Below, piece after piece: positions 39,086 through 49,034 of a stretch of 64,000 bases of DNA. Made by a program: the position numbers and the translations under genes. A model generated the notes under the pieces. That model had not been told where the DNA came from. It did no database searches and saw only the letters and a list, made by a program, of their open reading frames with translations. Origin of the DNA: Heliocidaris erythrogramma (lineage: Eukaryota > Echinodermata > Echinoidea > Camarodonta > Echinometridae); assembly GCA_025617745.1 (NCBI GenBank), contig CM046853.1, forward strand, positions 58,985,233 to 59,049,232. Direction: 5' to 3'. Numbering within the stretch: the first letter of the stretch is position 1; each line of letters opens with the position of its first letter.

Positions 39086-40049
39086 ATCCCTTAAAAAAAA
39101 AAATCAGAAAACTGGATTAAGGTGTTTTTTTTTTTGAAGAAAAACAAGAGAATTAACAGATGACCCCTCCCATTTCTGAATCTTCATTCCTTCAATAATG
39201 TTTAATAGAAAGCACTTCGATAATAGTCCACACGGACAATTGAAGTTTACAGGGAACATATCACAAATTACATAAGTTAAATTACATTCTACAGAACAGT
39301 TGAAAACCCAGCAAAAAACATCTTTCCATCTATAAATTCAAATTCATCTAAAGAAGATGGGAAAACATTTTAGTAAACCATATATAAACCACCACCGAAA
39401 TACAAGAAATCATCACAATACAAGACCAAAATTCTTCCAAAGGATGCTAGACTCACTTTGCTGCTAGAAGAAATGGATGTAGTCCACTTAGCATGCAATT
39501 CAATTTACAACAGGCCTCAGGGCTGGGAGTTCATGCATCCATTATCTCAGAGAGGAACCAATTCATTTAATATTCCTACACAGAGGTCAATGTGTGGGCA
39601 CACAATGACAGCGATTATTCACATCAAATGCGCATCATTGACTTGAATGTCCAGTTAGCTGAATTATCCATTTTTGTAACCATTATTTATGATTCATGAG
39701 TGTAGGCCTACAATCTATAACTAGAAAGTCAAATAGGAGTAAATCCAATTTTTCCAACACTTGTTTCTTTGCATCATTACACCATCTGTTGAGACCCAGA
39801 AGGGTATTAATCATTTTCTCAACAGATCATACATAGTGTATTTACTTTAGCTCATACATATATATGATCAGTGTCAGAACCTAGTGCAAATACTAGCATA
39901 TCTGTAAATGAAGGGGCAGAAATTATTTGATGTGATAGTTGTAAGCACCACAGTTACTTGACTACATGTATATATCTTTCAACTATCTTTCAACTATCCA
40001 TAGAATAATAAAATTTCATAGTAAATGTTATACATGATTCAAATAATAG

Positions 40050-40310
40050 AAAATCATGTAAAATAAGAACAAAAAACTCTCATTATGCATTGTAAATGTC
40101 AACACTGGCAGAAAAAGACAACATGTGTTTTTGGAACACTATTAAGGGGCATCTCTTCAGATATAATGAATAATAATGAAAAATCATGTAAAATAAGGAA
40201 AAAAACTCTTATTAAGCATTTTAAATGTCAACACTGGCAGAAAAAGACAACATGTGTGTCTTCAAGGTAGTTTTTGGAACATTAATAAAGGGGCATCTCT
40301 TCAGTTATAA
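40050..40310 (+). repeat. 130-bp tandem duplication
   Basis: AAAATCATGTAAAATAAG occurs at 40050 and 40180. The following 120 bp (including GTCAACACTGGCAGAAAAAG and GGGGCATCTCTTCAG) are repeated with few changes. The second copy has a small insertion near 40258. Confidence 0.85.
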
Positions 40311-41643
40311 GGATGAGAAAAGAACAGCCAGGTATATCATGACTTTCAACTGATATGTCATCTAAAGGGCAGAGAGAGAGTAGGGAAGGTAAACTATTCA
40401 GAAATGGCACATCTCCAAACGGGATTTTATCTCCCATGATTTGTGATGCGCTGGGGACATGTTTTATTGGATCTGACCGTCTTACGCCTGGCATGAAACA
40501 GCCATCAAATCCACTTAATAGTTAGCTCCGATATGGGTCTGTATTCACACATATATCATCTGTATATTGTTTGAATAACATGACTTTCTTGTAGAGGCTT
40601 TTTTTTAAATGAATCATCTCTACCTTAGATTTTAAAAAAACATTGGTGTTAAACAACCATGTTCAGATTACATGTATGTTTATATACCCAATGTTATGTG
40701 TAATTCTATGTCTCGAACCCCATTCAGAAATGAGTCAGTAATACTCTCAAAAAAAAAAACCCCATTGTGGCTTTATCTTTAATACACAGACTGATGAGTA
40801 CACATACATGTAGGTGTCATTGTTGCATGCAGCTTTGTATTTTTACCTCCACAATATTGCCTCATTTGCATGTTCAGTTTATTGCATGACTTTCACAACT
40901 TGCAAAATGAAAACCCTGTCCTATGCCACGAAAGATAGGATATGTGAACAGTGCATCTAAGGCTTGGAGGCTAAACCATTTATGCTTCCATGTGAGCCTG
41001 TCATTCCCCCACCAGGCACAATTTGGGGAATGATGTGCAGTATGTTGGCCGACCTGTTGGTGATTTATTAGCGCTTTATCAATGGAGCACTAGGGAGACA
41101 TGGGTAGATGCAAATCGGCTTGATTAAAATTAAATGATCAATCAGAGATTCATTTGGCATGAGTGAAAATGCATCCAGTTTGTGCATTTATCAGAAAAAT
41201 GTACGGCAGGAGTGTTTGGGCATTGTTTTCTGTAATGGATAAGATAATGCTGCTTTGCCTGCTACATAGCCTATCCCATTTTTTACTACATGCTGACAAA
41301 AACATCCCAAGCATCATTTTCTGTAACATTAGTGTTTCTGTCATGAAAGCCTGTATGTACCCCCAACAAATAGTGATAATTTTCACTCTGAGTTCTTTAC
41401 AAAGTGATAAATTTCTACTTCTAATGACAAAAACATTCCAATTATTAAATAAAAAAGGAATCAGCATTAAATAGGTTATCAACAATTGAAAAGAAAATGT
41501 CTGTTTTTTACACTTTTAATGTTTCCTTATGTGTGGATTTTCTAGAGATTGAGGTACAGGTATGAAATAGGTGGATATTAAATCTCTTATTTCAAACCCA
41601 GAATAAACTTTTCAGATGGAAAACATAAAGAGCATGTGCTTAC

Positions 41644-42264
41644 CTATAAAACCTTCCTGGCACTGGCAGGTGTAGCCAGCCTCCTTCTGAACGCAGACTC
41701 CCTGGTTCAAACAGGGGTTGGAGTAGCAGAAGTTGATCTCTGTCATACAGTAGTTCCCTGTGAACCCTGGAGGACAGTCGCACTTGTAAATAGTCTCCGG
41801 ATGAATGGACCGAAAGATCACCGACGTCGTTGCGATGAAACCACCAGGTGTCCAGAAGACAAGTGGTGCGATGCACTGGTAGAAGTCACTGCAGATCTCG
41901 TTGAGGCAGAGGTTGTCGCCAAAGGGAAGAACAGTAGCACCTAGTGCCTCAGACAGCTGGCTGCGCTTGAGGTAGACCCTCTCCTGGAGATACTGGGAGC
42001 TGAAGAAGGAGCCATCAGGACGTTGCGCTGCAAACGTGATGTTGAGGATCATCGTCTCCTCGTTTTTGATGCTGAAGAGGTAGACTAGGTCCTGGTTGGC
42101 AGGAATGATCCCAGCTAGGGCATCAATGAACTGGAGCAGTTTCGGAGAAAGGAACTCATGTGACTGCATATCTTCCACCTGGACAGTCACACTGCTGAAC
42201 AGCATGTCGTGGGTGACCATGATCATCCGAAACTTACAGGTCGCTGTCTGCGTGTTTACACCAT
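41644..42264 (-). CDS. CELSR: CELSR/Flamingo exon: post-cadherin segment, EGF1 and EGF2
   Basis: This is an internal exon of 621 nt, the most upstream exon of the gene seen here. The acceptor (CTGCAG) precedes 42264 and the donor GTAAGC follows 41644. It begins with two bases completing a codon (phase 1) and ends with one base. The first ~115 residues match the conserved segment after the last cadherin repeat of CELSR proteins (FLSPKLLQFIDALAG, then LQERVYLKRSQL, then VLPFGDNLCLNEIC). Next comes the unusual first EGF-like repeat with a long insert containing TTSVIFRSIHP and closing in CPPGFTGNYC. A canonical EGF follows, starting INFCYSNPC and ending CQCQEGFIG, completed in the next exon. An N-glycosylation sequon (NITF) is present. 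CELSR/Flamingo is a seven-pass adhesion GPCR cadherin at the plasma membrane that acts in planar cell polarity and neurite guidance. Family assignment is by recalled similarity; which paralogue, if the lineage has more than one, cannot be told. Confidence 0.93.
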
Positions 42265-43654
42265 CTGCAGATAAGTAAGAGAAGAAGATTGGAAAATGTT
42301 AATCACTATTATCATTAAAAATATTTGGCAATCTTCTGTGCTTGGGAAGGAAAAATCAAACGACCAGTGGCCCTTTGGCCTCCACTTAATGTCAAATTTG
42401 TCAGAAGTTTTATATAAATACAAAAAAAAATTGTTAGAATTTCTTCAAAACATGGGTTATAATATTACTACTTCATTCAAGGAAAATGATAAAGCAAATC
42501 ATATTTCCATAACATAAAATGCAACTTGTTTATTTTTCAATATAAGTTTTGAGTACTGCACTGATTACAAAATATCCTCTGACAAGCCTGTATAGATTCT
42601 GTATTCCACCTATCTAGACACCTTTCACACAATAACAAATATCCAGTTCACTGAAAAATTATGCCTCTAGGTTCACTTTAGCTACATCATTCCTATCATT
42701 TCAAATCCATCATCAATTTTCAATACATGAAACAGAAAAACAGACCAGTACCCCCATGGAGATTTACAAACACTCAATTTAGACTGGGCTTGCAAATATT
42801 TATTGAGCTCTTGCCAAAATATTGCCTCAACTCTCACATAAATATTAGTTTCCTTTTGATTCCATTCAACAAAATTCTCACATTGTGAGCATCGGGCATG
42901 ATTGTTTGCAGAGCTTGGCTATGAGCTATTTTTCCTTCTCTTTCGTGAACAAAGATGGCAGCGCCATAGTTCTGGATACATGAACCTACTTAATGCTATC
43001 CGCACTGACCGTGTTCATGCATAAAGTTGTGTTGCTCTACAACTCATGAGATCAAACTTCACATCTGTCCAGAATTCAAAATTTGTTCTTCATTATCATA
43101 TATGAATTTTTAAACTCTGGATGATATGCTATTACAAAGCACAAACTTTTGAATACATATTGATGATTGGTGATTTATATTACCTGACTGCAAAGAAAGT
43201 AAGTATAAATATAGGTAAGCAACCAGGGGACTTAGGGATTTAAGTCCTTTTCAAGGGACTTGGTAATGATGATTTATGATGTACCAAAGGACATTATAAA
43301 ACGGGTTCAAGAATGTAGCCATCCTTATTATTCAAATAACACCACGTGACCGTGCAAAAAAAAAGTGATAACATACAGCAAAAAGGCTCTAAAGTACGGC
43401 TGAGCTGCGCGTACACGTACCTCTGGTGCGTGCAAACTTAAAACGCAATGAAATCCGCATAGTTTAATTGTCATTTTAGCGCAGGGATTACGTTTCAGTG
43501 TGCGTCAGTGCGCATGACTTTTGTTGGCTGCACTTCTGTGATGTCATCCAGGAAAGCAAATAGCAGCCTCCGTGACTGTGCGACTCTTGGCGTTTCTATG
43601 GGGTTCACAACCATTTTTATAGACTTCATAATCATATTGCCGACCCGTTTTATA

Positions 43655-43830
43655 AAACTATTAATACATGGTTGTGATTTCATGCGGTAGTGCGATCTGG
43701 CAACACGCAGGTTTTTATCGTGGTGTCAAACACACTCGGCTTGCGCCTCGTGCGTATAGTACACGACGATAAAAACCTTTGTGTTGCCAGATCGCACCAA
43801 CGCACTCCCAACCATGTATTAATAGTATAT
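43655..43830. mobile_element. Palindromic MITE or foldback repeat
   Basis: The left arm contains CTATTAATACATGGTTG and GCGATCTGGCAACAC, then GGTTTTTATCGT. The right arm (about 43766-43827) contains their inverses in reverse order. Arms are about 65 bp with a spacer of about 45 bp. No coding sequence; family unknown. It abuts the SINE unit that begins at about 43834. Confidence 0.65.
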
Positions 43831-43923
43831 TAGCACATCGACTACGTTTTGAACCTGGGACCTCACAGTTACCACTGCTCTCCCACTGAGCCATTGCCCC
43901 ATCTCACGTATTATGTCTATATA

Positions 43924-44738
43924 CACTAAAGGAAAAAAGAAACTTATAAAAGTTCAAGAGATCACCAAATTAAATTCTCTGCATGGAAATGTACCAAATT
44001 TGGATATAATGTTGATTCAATGCATGGCTTTAAATGACAGTCAATAACAAAAAGTTTTCTTCAATGCCACAAAAGAAATGTGCACTGAAACAAAGGACTC
44101 TCTAATCCCAAAGTCACAAAGATAAACTGCAGTCTTGTACACCATATGCATGTCAATGAATGAAACAAAAGAATTTCAAAAGGGATTTGCACCCCTCGAG
44201 CAAGAGGATATTGATGTTCTGCCATGGTTCGCCCGTTCACCAGACCTTTCCCCAATTGAACATCTCTGGGAAGAGCTTGGTCGACGTGTGTCAAGGCGTG
44301 ACAATCAACCCATCAATAGGGAGACGCTCATTGCAGCACTGCAAGAGGAATGGAACAATGTTCCCCAGGCTACCATCGTGAATCTGATCGGAAGCATGCG
44401 AAGACGGTGTACAGCTTGCCAGCAAGCTAGAGGTGGACATACTGGCTATTAATCTGTTTGGATATGAACTTGCAAATCCCTTTTGAAATACTTTTGTTTC
44501 ATTCATTGACATGCATATGGTGTACAAGGCTGCAGTTTGTCTTTGTGACTTGGGGATTAGAGAGTCCTTTGCTTCAGTGCACATTTCTTTTGTGGCATTG
44601 AAGAAAACTTTTTGTTATTGACTGTCATTTAAAGCCATGCATTGAATCAACATTATATCCAAATTTGGTACATTTCCATGCAGAGAATTTAATTTGGTGA
44701 TCTCTTGAACTTTTATAAGTTTCTTTTTTCCTTTAGTG
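43924..44738. mobile_element. Tc1/mariner element with 268-bp inverted repeats
   Basis: The element starts CACTAAAGG and ends CCTTTAGTG, with TA on both sides (43922-43923 and 44739-44740). The inverted repeats run 43924-44191 and 44471-44738, each 268 bp and nearly identical, so the strand could fold into a long hairpin. The 279-bp middle is a transposase remnant. Long inverted repeats and an incomplete enzyme mark it as non-autonomous. Confidence 0.9.
44192..44452 (+). pseudogene. Tc1-like transposase, C-terminal fragment
   Basis: About 86 codons encode the end of a Tc1-family DDE transposase. LPWFARSPDLSPIEHLWEEL is the conserved block before and around the last catalytic acidic residue. 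After it come NQPINRETLIAALQEEWNNV, SMRRRCTACQQARGGHTGY and a stop. A complete enzyme has about 340 residues; the DNA-binding helix-turn-helix domains and the first catalytic aspartates are missing. The open frame extends left to 44135 only because the inverted repeat happens to be open there. It cannot be active alone. Confidence 0.9.
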
Positions 44739-44791
44739 TACATTAAGCCAAAGGGATTCTAAAGCTTTATGCTGTCTTTAATACGAAAGGA

Positions 44792-44960
44792 AACATCAAC
44801 TAGGTTTTGAACCCAGAACTTCACAGTTCCCACTGCTCTCCCACTGAGCCATTGCCTCATCTCACATATTATTTCTATATACATGTACATTAAGCCAAGG
44901 GATTCTAAAGCTTAATGCTGCATGATGGACATAGCTGTCTTATGAACGGAAACCACAGAA
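44792..44960 (-). mobile_element. tRNA-like SINE unit 2
   Basis: A second, uninterrupted copy of the unit at 43834. On the minus strand the A box is TGGCTCAGTGGG and the B box GGTTCAAAACC. The 3' flank CATTAAGCCAAGGGATTCTA matches the piece of unit 1 beyond the Tc1 insertion. The two units are in tandem, so a local duplication may have occurred. The outer boundary near 44960 is approximate. Confidence 0.65.
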
Positions 44961-47900
44961 ACATCACTCCGTTACACAAAAACATGAAGCATGTATTCTG
45001 CCCATGAAAAGTACAGGCGTCAGAACATGATCAAGATCCATTCCTTCATCCAACATACAAAGCAGGCACCTCCATAACAGAATATCTGATTAAAGAGAAC
45101 AAACCCCAAGCATGATCCATGTGCAGGATACATCCGGTGACATTTTCGCCCCGGGCTTACAAATGTTACTGATGTAGCATACCAAGAGCAACCCGGATTG
45201 GCCCCAAGGGTGTGAATATCACAGCTCCTGGTTGGACCCGAAAATGGGAAGCTACAGTTACCAAGATCTAGACATTGATACACACTTGATCTCCTAGATA
45301 TGTTTCTTCTGAGGTGTCAGTGAAGGGTGATTTTAAATTGAAGTGCAATAAGAGGACATCCTCCTGATATGCAACTAGCTGGGAAGGATTCAAATATATT
45401 TGTCACTCTTAGACATCCTAATAAATTATTTAAATGTTCAGTGAAGCATAAATAGTTTAAATCAAAAGTCATATTATGTGATGAATGTAAGAAACTCTTT
45501 GAATGTTCTGTAAAGCCTATATGGTTAAATCATTCACTACAATGTGTGGTACATGTGTATAGCACCAATAAAAAAAAGAACGCTGCAGGGTTTAGAAATT
45601 GTAATACCCGTTTGCAGAGCTCCCTATATACTGAGATTTAAAAAGCAATCTTTTACCAGGAACTCAAAAGATTATGTACCTGGGCTGAGAGAGACAACTG
45701 CTAATACAGTGTCTTGTTCAAGAGCATACATATAAGCACCACACTGATCTCAAATTCGACATTAAATTGAAAAGGGCTAATCCACTCTTCCATAGTACCC
45801 CTTCTCATCCACCTCTCCTCCCTGCTCCTTCTTGTCAAGAATCCTCATCCCACACCTCCCCTCATCTTCCGACTGGCCCCACAGTGACACACTCTATCAT
45901 CTCCAGTTCACCCTCATCGAACATTCACATGGTTCTCCCTCTACTGAGCACCGTGAATGCCTGTGCCTAACATGCGTGAGCATACGTGAAGCGAGCACAT
46001 AGCGCTCCCTCCAGCTTTCCTTTCCTAGCTACTATTAACCACATGAAAATCGACACTGCCTTTTCATATTAGGGTTCACGAGAGAGGGTTACAAACATAT
46101 CTTGGGGCGTCTTTCCTTATACGAAGACCAAAGAGATGCCACTATTTTCCAAAAAGATTATGTGCAGCATGTTTGTGTTAATGTCAATATGAGGTCATCA
46201 CTTGTATAGCTCACACTTGAGTATACAAATCACATTACTTGAAGCAATGAAAGTGTGCATACAATCCATTTAAAAACAATATTCTAATGCCGTCCGTGAC
46301 ACGAATATGAACTGAAAGTACGAAAATCATATCTCGGTATCACCAAATCATAGCAAACTGTGATTTCATATCACGTTCAAGAACCAATGAAAATCCTTCA
46401 TACTGGCATGCATGTTACTCGTTTGAATACACATAAGAAACAGAAGGAGAGTTGCAAATAGGATAACACAAATCTTTTATAAATTATCGGAGGTATCGGG
46501 TAAAGTAAAACTTTTGAACATAGAAGACAGACAACTTTAGACAGTGGAAAATTACCAAACGAATATCATTGGCACTATAAACAACTGTGTATACTAAAAA
46601 CACCTAATTATCCAATTAATGTGTGACTAAATTGACATATTTCCTTCAATGCATGTTCATAATTTGAACATTTCAAGTGTAGCGTAATAAAATTCATGCA
46701 CTTACATGTACAGAAAATGATCGGAGACGGATGATGTAAAATCTAGCACGTCATTTATTGCCCCCTACCATTTTCACACACATACTTTATGGTTCAAGAG
46801 TACACTAGCAGCAAACAGCCCTTGAGACCTAACTTATTTATCCAGCCCAATACTGCCTATATTGAACTGTTTCCCCTCAAATCCTCCAAAGACCCACATC
46901 CTCTCCATGACAAAAATTCTCATCAGAGAGGGTCAGACAAGTTCACATGGTTGGAGATTCATTCAAAATGGCTGGAAAAGCGACATTCACCCATAAAATC
47001 TGACATAATATCGCATCCAATCGGTTCAGATTTATTAGAATGGGTAACTGTAGTAATCGGGATTCTGTTGAATCCAGACATATTCCACATGACAGAATGA
47101 AATAATGATTCTTTTTGAGATAAATTCATATTTTGATAATACTGGATACTAATTCATACTCTAAAAACATTTGATAGATGTTCTTTTCTCCCATCGGATA
47201 TTCAGTGAACTTCACTTGTTAGAGAAGGAACGATCCACCCAATCATAAACGCTCAGTAGCCAATCCCATCCATTAGATAGAATTGGGTGGATTGATTTCT
47301 GAGGTATGGTAATAGACAGAAATATTTCTGGCACTGCCATGATTATGCTGGATAGGGAAGCACTGTCTGCCGTTTCATTTGGGATCATGGCAAGCTGGTG
47401 GCGTATTATGGCAGAAATCAATTGACCCTTTATTGGCATCGAGCTGCCGTTTTTCACCTCGTTGAATAGACAGCATTTCTCATGTGCCGTGACAAACATT
47501 ATGAATAAATGGATTGATTCCATTTGATTTTCTATGACAAAGTCTATGAGCATGAAGAAGAGAGCGAGCATGAAGAAGAGAGCCTGCATGAAAAAAAAGA
47601 GAGCCTGTTACAAATGGATAAATGTGAAGCATAAATTCTCTCCATAACCTAAATACTTATGTGTAAGATTGGGGCAATAAGAACACTGACTTGAATACTT
47701 TTGTCAAATGACAAATGATGCATGGTGCTATGAAATGCATGTAACCATTTACCTAATAGCCCACATCAACTAAATTTTTCAGTCCAGCAAAAAAAGAGAA
47801 AAAAGAAAATGATAGTCTATCAGCCATCAATCTATAGTCTACAACACCGAGATCAAAATTACTTTAAAGGCCTTATAAAGAAGATAAGATCAGTAAGCTT

Positions 47901-48864
47901 TAGGCATATTGATTCTAACCTGAAACACATATTTCATTTGAATTGTTCTATGAATATTTGCAAAAGATACCATTAATATATCAGTACTCTTGTACAAATG
48001 CACAGTGGCAAATGTAGTGGGTAATTAAAGCAGTCTTTTCCTTCGATGTCCATTGGCTGATAAGGGTAGCTACAGACAAATATTTGTGAAGGGTCAAAAA
48101 GATTTTAATCATCAGTTCAAATGTTGCATCTATTTTTGAAAAATATATTTCTTTCTATACGAACCATAATCAATAGATCTACAATGATAAACAAAAATTT
48201 GATCACGTCAAAATATAGCCACATATTTTTGTGTAATATAAGTACATAACTGCTTATAAATCTATAAAGTTATAGCATAAAAATCAGAAGTTACCCTGCC
48301 CTCCTGACAAAAAGAAAGACATTTTCAAATGTCATATGCTGCTCACGATCTAGCATTCAGTTTTGTAGGCTAATGGCAGTTTGTGGAAAATGGAAAGTAA
48401 GTGGCTCCTTTCCTTTACAAGGTCTTCTTCCCCTACAAAAGTCAGCACATCGTCTGCATTTTCATGCAGGCATCGATCGGGGCAAAATTGATTACAAGAT
48501 AGGAAAGAATGAGATTAGTATGCGACAGGCCCCTCCCGTGATCGTGGGATGAAATGGATAGGGCCTGCATTTATTGATGGATATTTATTGATAAGATGGG
48601 TCGTAATGCTCTTGATTTCTTTGTTTTGGAACGGTCTGCATTGCTAATGCCGGAAGGCTTTCATCCTCATTCTTGATCACTTCCTCCATTAAAGCAACAA
48701 TTTAATGTTAGAATTCATCAAAAAGAACTGACTGATTCTCTTATTCACGATGTTTCTGTATCATGTCATTATCCAATACCAAAACATAAATACTCTTTTC
48801 AAAGAAGCTTTGGAAGTTCATTGTAAACATTTCCAAAATTCAAGAGATATCTAAATCTGGTATA

Positions 48865-49034
48865 CTGTAAAACCAAAAACTTTCGTGACATAAAAATTGT
48901 AAATGACAGCCAATTATGCAGCAAGAAATTTTTGCGAATTGCAATAATTTTATGTTGTTTCAATTGTGATTTTATTATTTCACAGCATGAGCATGAAACT
49001 TTTGTGAAATTCGCGAAAGTTTCTGGTTTTATAG
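48865..49034. mobile_element. Mariner-type MITE, intact copy
   Basis: It begins CTGTAAAACCAAAAACTTTC and ends with inverse GAAAGTTTCTGGTTTTATAG, with TA on both sides. At 170 bp it is the uninterrupted version of the element at 338-833, in opposite orientation. Internal sequence TTTCAATTGTGATTTTATT shows where the SINE of the other copy was inserted. Confidence 0.8.

Larger units (their letters stand above)
19486..41643 (-). other. CELSR intron, about 22 kb
   Basis: Intron between the 41644-42264 and 19251-19485 exons, phase 1 (donor GTAAGC, acceptor ATCCAG). It contains GA/CT-rich tracts near 20456, 21690, 24478, 27590 and 29431, a polypyrimidine minisatellite at 30932-31594, poly-C runs, a mariner-type MITE at 30239-30434, a MITE pair at 37428-37834 and a 130-bp tandem duplication at 40050-40310. 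No other exon is recognisable. Open frames such as 36907-37281 have no identifiable domain and no supporting context. Confidence 0.8.
43834..44791 (-). mobile_element. tRNA-like SINE unit 1, split by a Tc1 element
   Basis: On the minus strand it has an A-box-like TGGCTCAGTGGG and a B-box-like GGTTCAAAACG at tRNA-like spacing (43840-43910). The unit is cut at a TA and continues after the Tc1-like element as CATTAAGCCAAAGGGATTCT at 44741-44791, as comparison with unit 2 at 44792 shows. Removing the insertion leaves about 141 bp. Confidence 0.65.

Noticed and set aside
41636..41944. 102-codon plus-strand frame opposite the CELSR exon
   Set aside because: Antisense shadow of a well-supported exon.
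43834..43920. Possible functional tRNA gene
   Set aside because: A and B boxes are present but the arms do not pair as a tRNA cloverleaf, and it occurs as a tandem SINE-like unit.
47212..47589. 125-codon minus-strand open frame
   Set aside because: No similarity I can name; the first part derives from a short GAAGAAGAGAGC tandem repeat near 47550-47605.
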